The notes below the pieces were generated by a model. That model saw only the letters and a list, made by a program, of their open reading frames with translations, ran no database searches and was not told the DNA's origin. A stretch of DNA of 64,000 nucleotides from Oxytricha trifallax (Eukaryota > Ciliophora > Spirotrichea > Sporadotrichida > Oxytrichidae): contig ARYC01018560.1 of assembly GCA_000711775.1 (NCBI GenBank), forward strand, positions 1 to 64,000, given 5' to 3'. Below, in pieces: positions 32,943-45,363 of the stretch. The position numbers were made by a program, and so were the translations under genes. The stretch's first letter is position 1. Each line of letters opens with the position of its first letter.

Positions 32943-33917
32943 TTAAGCGAGTATAACTAAAATGGGGAGACAGTTAAAATTAAATCAAAAAAGAGATCAA
33001 ATAAAATTATGTTCATCTCAATATACATGTGTTAAGATAAAACAGTCACTAATTTTAAATATGTTTGAGTAGATCCTTATTTAACTTTAATTAATTAATC
33101 AACTATATTAAAATGGAATTTTTGTTTTTTTCAACTTTTCTGATTTATTTCTATTTTAGCGCAGTGATAAAGTTGATGCTGTAGCTGATCTCTAAGTTTT
33201 ACATAAATTTTTCATAGATATCTTCAGGGTATCTTCAGGATATCTTCCTTGAAAAATAAAAAGTTTAGAGAGTGTGGAGAGTGTGGAGTTTAGCATCTCT
33301 AATAACAGTGGAAATAGCATCAATATAACCAATATTCTCAAAATCAAGCATTATTAGGAGTCTGATTGAAATTCCAGAGAATTTCAAAATTTTACATCAC
33401 TGATTTTTTCATCGTTTTCAACAACATTATCTTCATCGTCATCTTCAATATTAGGTCTCACATCTATGAATTTAAGAAAAACAAGATGTTTTAGAAAAAA
33501 TCTCAGACTCCTAATAATGCTTGATTTTTAGAATATTGGTGATATTGATGCTATTTCCACTGTTATTAGAGATGCTAAACTCCACACTCTCTACACTTTT
33601 TATTTTTCAAGGAAGATATCCTGAAGATACCCTGAAGATATCTATGAAAAATTTATGTAAAACTTAGAGATCAGCTACAGCATCAACTTTATCACTGCGC
33701 TAAAATAGAAATAAATCAGAAAAGTTGAAAAAAAACAAAAATTCCATTTTTAGATAGTTGATTAATTAATTAAAGTTAAATAAGGATCTACTCAAACATA
33801 TTTCAAATTAGTGACTGTTTTATCTTAACACATGTATATTGAGATGAACATAATTTTATTTGATCTCTTTTTTGATTTAATTTTAACTGTCTCCCCATTT
33901 TAGTTATACTCGCTTAA
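32943..33917. mobile_element. Family A inverted-repeat element, copy A2
   Basis: 975 bp, TTAAGCGAGTATAA-type ends, TA on both sides (32941-32942, 33918-33919). Same internal plan as A1, including the GATATCTTC triple tract (33217-33248, mirrored about 33612-33643) and TGTGGAGAGTGTGGAG near the inner edge. It sits at a different place in its host gene than A1. Confidence 0.85.
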
Positions 33918-34795
33918 TATTAAATTTCAATAAAAATCTATTCTTTGTTGAATTATCAAATGTCACTATGAAAAATACAAGCATTATAGTATCATTTATT
34001 ATAATATAAAAAAATAAACTTAATATACTAGTTTATATTTTATAGTAATTCCTTTTAATCCTAATAACAACAGTAATTAAAGTGCAGTACCAGTTAATAA
34101 AATTCTTTTTGATAATAGAGCATTTATTCTATCATATATAATTATATTGATAAATAGTATTATTAAAAGGTTGACATAATTAAGAATAAATTTTATGTAA
34201 TTAAATTTAATTATTCTAATTTAAAGTTTTAATTAATATAAAAGGATTTTGTGCTCATTAGAGAGTAAATAAAAATAGGGTATATTTTAAACTTGATTTT
34301 ACTATATTTTTTGCCTTTAAGTAATAATTTTTAAATATGCTTTATTTTATTAAATAATTAATTATTTTTTTTTCAAATTAAGCTAACTCAAACAAGCGTT
34401 GTTATGAAATAGACCGCATAATAGTTAAATTTACTTTTTTTTAAAAAATTGCCTATTTAAATTTGAGAATATTCAATTTAAACTTATTCGTTTTATAAAA
34501 TCGATTAAAATTTGATATTAAATTTACACTATCATTAAATAATATCTTTAAAAATAATCTCTCATTTAAATATATAACCTACATTATTAATACTAAATAA
34601 AAATAAATAATTTTAATAGAATCAACTTAAATTGATTTAAAGATATAACTTAATTTCTCTTTTTTTAATTAAATTAATAATTTATATTCTAGTCAATAGT
34701 AACTTAAGAATTTAATCCTATATTTTTTAATTTAATATATTTATTCTTATATTTTATGAAGAGAATAGTAATTTGTTGATATAATAAATTTCTAA
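33918..34795. other. AT-rich interval of locus 2
   Basis: No convincing coding block or element end. AT-rich, presumed germline-limited DNA between beta-helix segments. Confidence 0.4.
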
Positions 34796-35215
34796 GGGGG
34801 GGGGGGAGTTTCCTGCCCCAAAATTTTATATGCACCCTAGGGGGAAGTTTCCTGCCCCCTTCGGAAGTTTCCTGTCCCATACATAAAAATATGTAATTTT
34901 TATAATTTTCAAAGAATCTTTATCATCAATTATTATGTAGTTTTTTTTAAATTTAACTTCAAATATCATTTCTGCCTTGATAATGAATTTAAAATTTAAT
35001 GAAAATTACATTAATTATTAATAAAAAACAATTATTTTAGCCTTGCTAATAATATATAATTTGATAAAGATAAATATGTACCTTGAAAATTATATCATAA
35101 TAAATGATGTATAGTACATGATTATGGTAATTGAAATTGAAATATATTGTTTCTATTAAAATTATTTCAAAAAACATAAAATGTAATGTTGGGGGCAGGA
35201 AACTTCCCCCCCCCC
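34796..35215. mobile_element. Family D element, copy D3
   Basis: 420 bp between 8-bp duplications ATTTCTAA (34788-34795, 35216-35223). The left end carries a G11 tract and three copies of GAAGTTTCCTG[CT]CCC, the second after GCACCCTAGGGG; the right end has one copy. The interior is AT-rich. It lies in the opposite orientation to D4, which has the triple end on the right. Confidence 0.9.
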
Positions 35216-35499
35216 ATTTCTAAAAATAATCTGCCAACAAAATTTTTTTAAAAAGAAAGTATAAAAATTAATGATAAGCATCATAAAAAATAGAAAAAAG
35301 TAGAGTTGAATTTAAAATATTAATATTATAAAGTGGGTAAATGATATTTATTCGAAATTCATTTATAATTATATATAAAATTTAATATTAGATTAAATTA
35401 TTTAAAAAAAAAAAGTTTTTAAAAATAAAATTCTAACTTAATAATAAAATTTTACTAAAACTATTTTTAAATAATTTAATATTTAAAATGCAATAATCT

Positions 35500-36075
35500 T
35501 AGATTCAAAACTGCATGTCAAAAGATATGGGAGGAGTTATCTTTTCAAAGAATTCAAATATTACTTCTAGAAATTGCAATTTCACGGATAACTAAGCCTT
35601 GTATGGAGGTGTTTTTAATCTCTAATGCTCTACATGTAAAATTATTTAATTTAACCTTTTTAGCAACCACTTGTTTGTCTAGATTTGCTGAAAATATTTT
35701 CAGTGCTAGAATTCTATAAAAAATTACATTTTTGTTTAAACTATAATATGATGCTAATACTGGATATGCAAAAGGAGGTGTAATATAGTATAACAAACAA
35801 AGGCCAATTCTCTAAAACAATAAATTTAAAAATAATTATGCCCCTTATGGTTCAGACATTGCAGGGTATCCTTATAGTGTTAAAATATTGTCTTATGATT
35901 AAATTGAAATAGCAAGTGGGTAGGCTTATTTAGGAACAATAGTAGTCGCTATAATAGATGCAGATTAAAATATTATCACAACAGACAGCTAATCGTACTA
36001 TATATAAATTGCATGCTTATTTCTTATATAGGATTATTAAGATATCTGAGTATAAAGAACATACTAAAGTATCAG
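35500..36075 (+). CDS. Locus 2: last beta-helix rungs and following domain
   Basis: Reads MGGVIFSKNSNITSRNCNFT, DNQALYGGVFNLQCSTC, then (after a frame change near 35650) GYAKGGVIQYNKQRPILQNN, NYAPYGSDIAGYPYSVKILS, YDQIEIASGQAYLGTIVVAI. The join corresponding to locus 1's 1.1 kb IES is uninterrupted here. Ends at the intron beginning at 36076. Confidence 0.7.
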
Positions 36076-36126
36076 GTAAATACTAAGTCTAAGTTTAATT
36101 GTAAATTTTAAATAAAAATGTTTCAG
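36076..36126 (+). other. Intron in locus 2
   Basis: GTAAATACTAAG ... TGTTTCAG, 51 bp. Splicing joins KVS to DGIGILKDLVFS in frame. A spliceosomal intron rather than an IES because it has GT-AG ends and no flanking pointer repeat. Confidence 0.65.
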
Positions 36127-36696
36127 ATGGAATTGGAATATTGAAAGATCTTGTATTCAGTGCCAAACCGGGTAGCAAAAATGTACCCTTCGAAATTTCC
36201 TCCTCATCAATAAATACTTAAGAATTGAAGAAAATTTTTAATACAACAGACAACATAAATATGGAGTATATTATATTTAATGAGTTGATACACTTTGACT
36301 TCAGAGAATGTATTTTAGGCGAGATAAATGTGTCTAACGAGTAAATTTAGCTTGAATTTGTAATAATTGCAATTATAGATGTGCTAAATGTGGCTTAGGA
36401 TATTATTCCCTAGATTAATCTTAAAAATAATGCTTGGAATGCCCATCTAACGCCGAATGTCCAGGCGGGTCAGAAATTATAGTGAAGTAGGGTTATTGGA
36501 GATCTTCAGAAAATTCAACCAATATAATTAAATGCTTGAATGAAGATGCCTGCCAAGGAGGTTAAATTTAAGTGTCGCCAACAACAAACTCCTCAATATA
36601 CATTTATCCTCTGTGCTAGTATGGTTATGGAGGAAATCTTTGTGACTCATGCGTTGAAATCGATGGGAAAAAATTTACAAGAACTTCACCTCATTA
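36127..36696 (+). CDS. Locus 2: Cys-rich juxtamembrane module
   Basis: Reads DGIGILKDLVFSAKPGSK, FNELIHFDFRECILGEIN, then CNNCNYRCAKCGLGYYSLD, KQCLECPSNAECPGGSEII, VKQGYWRSSENSTNIIKC, EDACQGGQIQV, YPLCQYGYGGNLCDSCVEI, KKFTRTSPH. Regular Cys pairs as in GCC2/GCC3- or EGF-like modules. The last His codon is followed by TA (36695-36696) and the nested IES; the next residues CGLCP resume at 41196. Confidence 0.8.
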
Positions 36697-36980
36697 TTAA
36701 AGGAAAACACTAGAAATTAGGAAATTATTTTAAATTGCATTTAGAATGGATCAAAATATTGGCAGTCAATCAAAGTTCGTAAAGTTGGACGATCTAGGAA
36801 CCAATAGATTGAAAATTTAAAATCAGCTGGACTTTATTGTTGACATTATCTTATTATCGCATTCAAAACCCCAAAACCCCTTAGTGAGGTTTACAAGTGC
36901 TTTGATTTGTAGGGTATAATTGGGGTTAGTAGAGAAAAAGCAGGTTTTATGTGAATTTAATGAGTGTTAGTGTACTTAAT

Positions 36981-38530
36981 TCAAACAAATTTAATCTGCT
37001 TGTCTTTGTTGTATCTCTTGAATCTTGCTCTCTCTAGTGGCTCAAGTATGTCATCTAAGGATTATCTAGGATAGGAGGGAGCTCTCACGATTATCATCTC
37101 TACTATACTTTTTATTTCTTCGCAGACATCTTCTTACTTTTTATGCTTCTAAGCTAAGTTAATTGATTGTTTTTCATGCTTAGTACCAAAGTAAGACATG
37201 CTTTCCATGTCACTTTCTAATATAATAGCAGCAACTGCACATACATCCCACTAAACTGAACCATTCGTCCACTTCTCTCTGATTGGGAAGTAGCCTGGTG
37301 TCCCAAGAACTTTGCTAATCTTACAATCTCTTATCTTAAGGCTCTATTGAAATCGATAGCTACAACTTCTAAAGGACAGAGGTTGAGCATCAAATTTTCA
37401 GGCTTTAGATCTCTTTGAACATATCCAAGTTCATGCAACTCCTAGACACCCTTAATCATATCTGAAAGTATAGCATTCAAGTCATCCGGATATCTGTTTT
37501 GATATAGATAGTCTCTTAGAGTCATTTAATATTTCTCTAGCCTTAGTGCGATGAACCCAACGCCTAAAATAACACCGTCTAACTTAAGCAAGTTCTTGCA
37601 ATCTCTTTTTTAAGCTTCTCTAAGAACGATATATTCGTTAGCAAATTCATTCTGATACTGTTCATTCTTAATGAGATAGCTTAAAGGATATACCTTGTAT
37701 GCAAACTCATCGACTACTATAAATTTTGCCTTGCTAGGCACTTTTATATTCAAGTAGTTTTCTATACAACTGCTAAGATCAACAGCATTCAATGCAGGAA
37801 TATACATAGCTCTCTTAGAAGCATGCTAAAAATGTATTGCCTGCAGGTTGATCCATTGACTCATATCGTTTCTGCCTCTTGAGCTTATCTTACAACTCTC
37901 TTTAAGATTCAAGAGCATTAGACTTTCTCTTAGCAGGTATAAGTTTTTAAGTCTTTTAATCTTACATTAAAAACTCGCTTAAATGATGCTTCTGCATGTC
38001 TTTTAACTTTAGCTGAATGAGTGTCAGACTTCATGCAAGTCGTGCACTAATACCTGCCATCCACCTTATCATTCTTGAAATAAATTTTCGGTTTGCCAGA
38101 ATGTATTTCTTAAATATGCCTCTTCAAGCTCTACTCACTTGAGAAGAAGTTTTAACAATCATTTCATTCAAAGTTTTTAATTTTTAAATTGATTGCTGTT
38201 CTTTTAGCTCCTCAACACATTGAATTTATGTTTGAAGTCCAATCTCTGCTCTCCCCTTCTAGTTTTATACTTAAATTTTGAAGACCTCTGCTTCAAACCC
38301 AAGAGCTCTTAACTCTACCTCCCTCTCAACATAAATGACTTCTTGCTATTTAGTGGTGCCAAATTTTAGCTATGATTAACCATTGCCAAGAGAAATAGCT
38401 TTACGATTTAAGTTAGCCGCCTTGTTTAAATTCAAATTATAAAGCTCTAATAACCTCTCAAGTTATAGTTACTATGTATAGGAGTTGGCACTGCAGCACT
38501 AATGGTTGATTTAGAGGTGTTAGATTTCAT
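36981..38530 (-). CDS. TBE zinc-finger / kinase ORF, type II
   Basis: Starts MKSNTSKSTISAAVPTP; finger regions with RHIKEIHSGK-like and CMKSDTHSAKVKRHM sequence (about 38200-38000), a PAKRKSNALES linker, then a kinase half: ELHELGYVQRDLKPENLML (about 37450-37390; the expected HRD reads QRD here) and VAIDFNR. Ends RARFKRYNKDKQIKFV then TGA. Several frame changes. The 56580 copy has HRDLKPQN, so QRD is probably a lesion of this copy. Confidence 0.75.
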
Positions 38531-38579
38531 ATATATACTTAGTTTAAAAATATAACTTCTCTAATTTCATGCTTAATAT

Positions 38580-38800
38580 TTTTAATTTTGGTACCAACTT
38601 TGAAAAATTTCAGATTGGTACTAGTACCAATTAGGTTTTAAACCATTTTGGGACTTTTCCATTAAAACCCCATTAGTTTAAAACTAGGTACTAATTAAGT
38701 TTTGGTACTATTAAATTGGTACCAATTAAAATTGAACGAATTTAGTACCAGTACTAATTAAATTTAAATAATTTTCTGTACTAATTAAATGGAACTAAAT
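38580..38800. promoter_or_regulatory. Type II TBE divergent intergenic repeats
   Basis: Between the divergent kinase and second ORFs, the word GGTACCAATTA and variants (GGTACTAATTAAG, AGTACCAGTACTAATTA) recur about eight times in both orientations at 38588-38790. The same array is present at 58205-58400 in the other type II copy. Candidate shared binding sites for divergent transcription. Confidence 0.55.
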
Positions 38801-38975
38801 TGATAAAAATGGAGATCAATCTCTGAAGTTTGTTACAGCTTCTGCCAACTTTCTCCAGGTATCCTTACCAGGTGACCTCCTATAAGATGCCCATATTTAA
38901 TACTAAAATTTTAAGCAGTAGGATCCAACTATAAATATTATAATTTGAAATTCAATAAGTAGAGAATGAACAAGT

Positions 38976-39764
38976 ATGGAATCTATAAGTACTGCAATGA
39001 AGAGGGTTGAAGCTTAAGAAATGATCTCAAGATTTAGAAGTAAGGAAGATCTATATCGATGCCTGACTCAACATGGTAAGCATGTAACAACTACTTAATC
39101 TTATACTATAGTGGGATTATTCCTTCCAACGATGGAAAGTACCAAAATTTCTTTCTTAAAAGCTATACTGTGTGATGAGAAGAAAACCTTCAAAAACAAT
39201 GAAATTAATTTGATAGAAATACCAAACTACCCAGAGATTTCAGTCACTAATCTCTACGACGATGCGATGAAAGATGAAGAGTTGGTAGTTTATCTTCCTA
39301 CCAAGAAACAACTCTCTAACAAACTTCCAGAAAGAGCGTCTTCTTTGGTGTTCTTGGCACTATAAGAGAGAGTTATCTCAGAGAGATCACAGAAGAAGCT
39401 CACAAGAAACGGTACACTATCTCTTCATAATAATAAAAGAAGCAAGGCATACTTATAAGCGAAGCTTGACTTAAGATCGAAAGAAGCATCATTACCTCTA
39501 TAGTAAGCTTTGATTCATAACTTTTTAGGGAAACCTGGAACTGGTATATTCCTAATGAAAGAGCATGCAAAGGTTCACAGAGAGAGAAAGTCATAGAATA
39601 TTCATGAAGTGAGCAAGAGACTTTATAAAGATGTTTAAAAGCCAGATGAAATGAACATAGATTCAGGAGCAGGTACTAAGAGAAGAAATATGGATCCAAG
39701 CAAGCCATAAGAGGAAGAAAAATAAGAGATGCCAAACCCATTTATGAGCTAATTTAATATGTGA
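38976..39764 (+). CDS. TBE second ORF, type II
   Basis: Starts MESISTAMKRVEAQEMISRF, continues EDLYRCLTQHGKHVTTTQ, KISFLKAILCDEKKTFKNNE, IPNYPEISVTNLYDDAMKD, LSNKLPERA, where a small deletion near 39335 shifts the frame; later blocks REYLKHRESYLREI-like, FLMKEHAKVHRERKSQ, DVQKPDEMNIDSGAGTKRRN and KPFMSQFNM-type ending before TGA (39762-39764). Same family as 23409-24199. Confidence 0.75.
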
Positions 39765-39770
39765 ATATAT

Positions 39771-40819
39771 TCATTCGTTTAAATCTAAAACTTATTTATA
39801 AACATTCATTCTTCCTTCTCTCGCACAAACTGTCGTCTTATCTATGCTCACTCTCTTGCAGCTACTCTGAATCAAGTCTACTGTATCTATAGGCAAGTCA
39901 TGCATAAGGTGATACAGCAGCAGTTTCTTGTAGTGAGTCTTGATTTAGCTCCAATAGAATTCGATTCCATTAAACTGTGGGGTATACGGAACGTTATATA
40001 CAGGTGTAATGTTTAACTCTTCATAAGCTTTTTTTGACTCCTTAGTCTTATGAACTCATAAGTTATCAACAAACAAGATGATTTCTTAGTTGCTATACTT
40101 CTCTCTGAGCTTATGCAAAAACTAGATATACTGCTCTCGCTTAATAGAGCGAGGATGAATCACATAACTTTCTAGACCTAAATCCTCGCTAATACTAGCT
40201 AAGATTGCATGAGTGACAACTTTTACTTTTAGTTATAAACCTCTATGTTATCATACTTCTTGTACCATGATTTATTAAAATGGTTTTGAAGGTAAACACA
40301 GCTTCATCAGCGTGTATGATCTTGATGTTATTAGTAATAGCTCTTTGTATTTAATCATATATATTGTTTAAATTATTACTATAAAATGGCACTGTGAAAT
40401 CAATCACTCTCTTCACTCAGTCTTGAAAGTAATACCATTTCTCCTATAAATATTGGCTGTAGTTTAAGGAGAGATACGCATGTCAGGAAACTTGCGATGA
40501 AACATCACAGCTCGCTAATCAAGTGGAAAGTGTGCCCAATGCTTCAAAGTCTTCGAGTCGCAGATGTAGTCAATATGGTGCTGTGAGAACTTTTATTTTC
40601 TTGCAGGATGTTTTCAAGCGCCTGAGTTATAATGCTAAACAGCTAACATTCAATGATATCTAATAGTTGAAGCACTCTTGCATAGGAGCAAGCTGCATAA
40701 TTCAGCACTGGTTTAACTTATTCTATATTAATACTCGAACCATACCTTAGCTTGAGCAATAAATCTAAATATTTATAATCATAAATAGACCCTAAATTTC
40801 GCTAATTTCTCTTTCTCAT
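39771..40819 (-). CDS. TBE transposase, type II
   Basis: Starts MRKRNQRNLGSIYDYKYLDL. The catalytic part shows HADEAVFTF (about 40290), ILFVDNL (about 40070) and VPYTPQFNGIEFYWSQIK (about 39985-39935), with YKKLLLYHLMHDLPIDTVD and TTVCAREG towards the C-terminus; ends KQVLDLNE then TGA. D-D-E layout of the Tc1/IS630 superfamily. Frame changes in the N-terminal third make this copy doubtful as an active gene. Confidence 0.8.
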
Positions 40820-41192
40820 TTTGTAAAATTGGCCAAATTTCTCTACAACCCCAATAAGACACCAACTATACCCTACAAATCAAAGCACTTATAAACCTCA
40901 CTAAGGGGTTTTGGGGTTTTGATTCCCTGGACTTTAAAAAATCTTTATTTTATTTTAAGGGTAGAACTTATAGAATTTAGATGCTTCCATATACTTCAAC
41001 CAAAGTCAAATAAACTCTTTTTAGGGATGCGATAAATAGCACCGCTTACAAAAAGGTCAAGCTAATTTTATATTTTCTATATTAGATTCCAAAATTGTCC
41101 AATATAGGCAACTTTGTTCTGTGTTGACCACTATTTTGATTTATTATAAATCAATTTAAATTAATTTCCCTATTTCGAATTTATTGTAACAA

Positions 41193-42410
41193 TAATGTGG
41201 TCTGTGTCCATCAAGAGAAACAAACTTCATTTATATCATTGGGGTGTTTTTAGGTTTGATTTTTGCATTTTCAATCTTACTTTGGATAAATTTGAGATCA
41301 GAAAAAGAAAGTGAAACAAGCATTATTTTGAGAATTATACTAAATTACTTTCAAATTCTAACTTCAGCAGCAGCTTATTAACTGAATTGGCCAAGCTATT
41401 TAGAACAATTTTTTGGAATTTACACTTAAGTAGGCTAAGCAGCAGAAGCATTTATTTCATTTGATTGTTTTCTTACTGACACTGGATTCACATAAGGGGG
41501 TAGCTCAATTTATTACTTTAAGACTATAATTATTTCAAACTTGCCAATAATATTCGGATTAATCTTTATTGCGATATTTGCAGTCGGTAAAGTTATTTTT
41601 AAGTATACTAAAGAACAAATGCAAAGAAAAATTATAGTTTCCTGTATCTTAATTATGTACTCTATTCATCCAACAATAACAAGAATGATATTTATTTTTT
41701 TAATTATAAAAATTGATTTCTAGTCTTTATTTTTGCATGGAGCTCGACGATGGTGAATATTGGCTATAAACTGATCTTTAAGTTAAATGCTGGGAAGGTT
41801 AGCATCTTACTTGGAGTTTGGGAATTGGATTGCCAACAACAATAATATGGATATTAGGACTACCTCTCTTTGGATTATTTTTCTTGTATAACAACAGAAA
41901 GCTAATTTATATTTTATGTTTGTATATTTAAATTGACTTATTAAACTCCTGAATACCTAATCATTTTTTGCAAAATATAGATCGATTTACTAAGGTCTTA
42001 AAACTTAAAATTTTTATTGGGAATTCTTAAATATAGGGAGAAAAATATTTCTTATTTCAGTTAATGTGTTCCTAAACCTATATCCTGGAATTTTCAAAGC
42101 TTTAGTTAGTCTCATTTAAATAATTGATAAATTTAATTTTTGTTTGGGGTTTTCTTAGATTACAGAAAATTATCTAACCTTATAAAAACCCAGTTATGAC
42201 AACGCTAGAATAAATAGAAATGAGGGCATCACTTTTTACATTTTTTGGAGCTCTCTTTTTTATGAGTGATGAAATATCTGATACCATCTAACTTATAGTT
42301 TTCATTAAAATTATATTAAAAACATTTTATTTAATAATTTCATTGCTATTGTGCTTGTGAATTTCTAATTCGTTTTACTTTGTGCTTATTGCCTCATCTC
42401 CAAAATAAAC
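41193..42410 (+). CDS. Locus 2: multi-span membrane region
   Basis: Reads CGLCPSRETNFIYIIGVFLG, IFAFSILLWINLRSEKESET, LTSAAAYQLNWPSYLEQFF, ISFDCFLTDTGFTQGGSS, IISNLPIIFGLIFIAIFA, SCILIMYSIHPTITRM (to about 41700), MELDDGEYWLQTDLQVKCW, GLPTTIIWILGLPLFGLFFL, then after a gap at about 41915-41970 KYRSIYQGLKTQNFYWEFL, IFLISVNVFLNLYPGIFKAL, and from about 42200 IEMRASLFTFFGALFFMSD. Collinear with locus 1. The 11237-11460 IES of locus 1 is absent. Confidence 0.75.
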
Positions 42411-42454
42411 TTAATTTTAAATTTTATTAAAATTTAGTAACTATCACATATAGT

Positions 42455-43480
42455 TTAAAATGGAGAATAACTCAGAAAATAAGCATGACACTTAGCAAAT
42501 TGGTACTTTCTTCTGATATGCTATAAAAATAAAAGTTATATCAAGAGAATTTAAGGAAAATTGAATCTATCAAAAACTATGATTCTATAGAAAAAACTAA
42601 AGTTAGGAAATAAGTTTTAATTAGAATTTTGATTCATAATAATTTGTAATTTTTATATTAGGAAATAATCAAATCAGCATGACGAGCTTGAAAAATATTA
42701 CTAAATGATTTTAAACAATTTTTATAAATATTTTAATCCTAATTAAAAGTCTGAATAGCATTAAAGTTGTCATGAGAAGTCATCTACATCATTCAAAAAT
42801 TAAACAAAATTAGCTCAAATTAAAATAGAGAAAAACTAAAGTTAATAAAATATTAAAAGGAAAAGTGCTTATGAAAAATCTTAAACTCATAAAAAATATT
42901 TTGGGGTAAAATATTTACATGAATTACTTAATAATAAATATTTTGTTTAGTGATTTTAAAAATAAATACATCCAAAATCGTAAACTAATAAAATAAGTAA
43001 AATTTTTGAAGAGAGTGATTAAGAACTTTACAATTTCAAAAAATATAAAATCAAAACCTAAACAAAAATAAAGAATGAAGTAGATAAAAATTCGAACTTA
43101 GGTCAAATAATGCAGTAGAATTAGCTAGATTATTAATTTTTAATATTTAAATGCTAGTTTCAAGGAAATCCTAAAATAATTAATAGTCCTATTTTTATTT
43201 CCATAATTAATTCTTAAATTAAAATTACTTTACAAAAATTGAATTAAAATCAAAGAAGTCATTATTTCAAGGGATTACTAGCAGCTAAAACGCAACAAAA
43301 ATTACAAAAAATAATAACATTAACTCAGAAGCTCCTCTTAATTATACAGCTTTTAATCACAACATTTCAAGATCAGGAATATAATATAAATATTGAAATA
43401 TCTATTATAGATTTTATTAAAGAAAGAATGGTAGCCAAGATTAAATAGTATAAGCTTATCGTTTTTAAAATAAAAATTTT
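42455..43480 (+). CDS. Locus 2: cytoplasmic tail segments
   Basis: Polar Lys/Ser/Asn/Gln-rich blocks: KWRITQKISMTLSKLVLSS, QKLYQENLRKIESIKNYDS (42455-42640), KSSTSFKNQTKLAQIKIEKN (about 42780-42900), NEVDKNSNLGQIMQQNQ (about 43075-43130), SSQNATKITKNNNINSEAPL (about 43260-43380). Interrupted by AT-rich stretches. Corresponds in position to the tail of locus 1. Confidence 0.45.
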
Positions 43481-44134
43481 TCAATTAACAAAGAATAATA
43501 AAATTCTAAATCATAAAAGGCCTATATTTTATTATTTTTACAATAAAGGAATCGCAAATCATGAATTATAATGGTGAATTTTTACATTATATATGATCAA
43601 ATTATTTATATGTTTCAAATAGAATTTTGGCAAATATTAACCTTTCAATTTTAATTCTAAAAGTTATAAAATATTGTATTTTTGTGTGTATATAAATTAA
43701 TTATAACAAATGCGGATATTTCTTAAACATTCCATACAAAATAAATGTAAACAAACTCTCACAACAATTATATCATTCAAATTAAAATATATTTGAAAAA
43801 AAAATAATTTATAATATTTACAATTTTTATTACGTTTTAATGAGAAAACAAAATAAGTAACATTTTAATTACTTAATAAATAGCATTTACAATAAAATTA
43901 TTTCATACATTAAAACAAATTTAGTTTAGAGTATCTAAGCAATTAGCAATTTTTATCAATCAATTATAATTAATGTTAAACTATAACCATTTTTTCGTTC
44001 TACTGATGAAAATATTAAAACCATTCAGATTGGATGTTTTAAAATTGATGTTCAAAACAGTAGATTAATTCTACTATTTATATTTCGCATTTAATTGAAT
44101 AAATTAAATTGCTGATACACTAATTTCTCACAAG

Positions 44135-44175
<41 letters not shown>

Positions 44176-45363
44176 CTTCGATATATTTTAAAAAGTTATA
44201 GAAATAATTGAAATAAATAATACCATTAGTTATTAAATTATCTTTTTCCTTAAGTTTTAATATTTTTTTACTTGATATTTTGTATTGAAATTAATGAATT
44301 TTAATTAAAATTTATTAAAACACTATAATAAAATATTGAATTGAGTTTTTTGAAAATATTCAAATAATTAAAATGTTTGAAATTGCTCATAAAAAAACCT
44401 AAATACTAATTAAATCTATATTTCATAATGATTTTCAAAATTTAAGTATTTAATTAATAACAAAACAACCTTAATTTCTTAAATCGATTCCCCCAAAAAT
44501 AACAAATTAATTAAAAATAAAAGTGAGCATCTAAGTAAATTAATTATATATTTTTTAAATAAATCAAGACATTATTTATAATTCATATAATAATTTAATT
44601 TAAAATTTGAAGATAGTTTCATTTAAGAGAAGAACTATGATATAATTAAGAAATCCCTCGTTAAGGATTTTACAAAATTAAAGTAAAATAAAATATAAAA
44701 AAGTTAAAAGAATATAATAAAAAGCAGACAAGACATTGTTTCAAGTAAAGTATAGAATAAAACATTGGAACCAAATAGATTCAGTCAATTGTTTGCTAAT
44801 TTATTAAAATTTTATTCATAGTTTATAATGAATTGGAGAATTTAAAATTTATTTGAATCTTCATTTTTTAAAAAAGAGTTATTTTAATTTTAAAATCACT
44901 TATTAAAAAAATTAATTTATAAAAATTACACCAATTGTAACATATTAAATGGTTAAAATTTATATATTTTAATATATATAATCAAATATTTATTTCTTTT
45001 ATTTAAAAAAGAAAATGTATTGATTGTAATTATATTTTATATAAATATTTTCAATCAATTCTACAAATTTTTATTATAAATCCTGATTAATTTAAAAAGA
45101 TCTTCAAGTTTTTGCTTTTGTACAATGAATTTTATTTTTTTTTTACAAAAAAATAAAATTATAATAATATATAATTTAGATTTCTTTATTTTTTATTCTA
45201 ATAATTGTTGAAATTAAATTGTAGAATGATCACACTTAAATTTAAATTGGAAATTTTATAAACGATCAAGAAAGTGATGCTCAAAGCCAAATTAAAAAAA
45301 TATTATATGAATATAATTATTAAGAATTTATTATTTTGTTTAAAATTAAGAACAATAAAAAGA
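43481..45363. other. AT-rich interval with (AT)n tract
   Basis: Nearly 1.9 kb without a supported gene. Contains a pure AT dinucleotide run at 44137-44170. Probably an IES or intron-like interval in the tail of locus 2. Confidence 0.45.
44137..44170. repeat. (AT)17 microsatellite
   Basis: Uninterrupted AT repeat. A shorter (TA)n run lies at about 4150-4165. Confidence 0.95.

Larger units (their letters stand above)
36864..40921 (-). mobile_element. TBE transposon, type II, full length
   Basis: 4058 bp with ends CAAAACCCCAAAACCCC and GGGGTTTTGGGGTTTTG, flanked by ATT (36861-36863, 40922-40924). Restoring the target gives TCGCATTCCCTGGACTTT, matching ATCGCATCCCTGGAGC of element C3, so the TBE entered element C4. 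Gene order is reversed relative to the 22220 copy: kinase (-), second ORF (+), transposase (-). Confidence 0.95.
36697..41192. mobile_element. Family C element C4 with a TBE inside; together one TA-bounded IES
   Basis: Decayed C termini (TTAAAGGAAAACA at left, TTGTAACAA complement-type at right) flanked by TA (36695-36696, 41193-41194). Left arm: TTGGCAGTCAATCAAAGTT, AGCTGGACTTTATTGTTG, TTATCGC; right arm: GGGATGCGATAAATAGCACC, GTCAAGCTAATTTTAT. Removing everything with one TA gives CCT CAT TAA TGT GGT CTG (PHQCGL), in frame between the Cys module and the first membrane span. Confidence 0.75.

Noticed and set aside
34796-35215. Family D ends as long terminal repeats
   Set aside because: The ends are inverted, not direct, and only tens of bases long.
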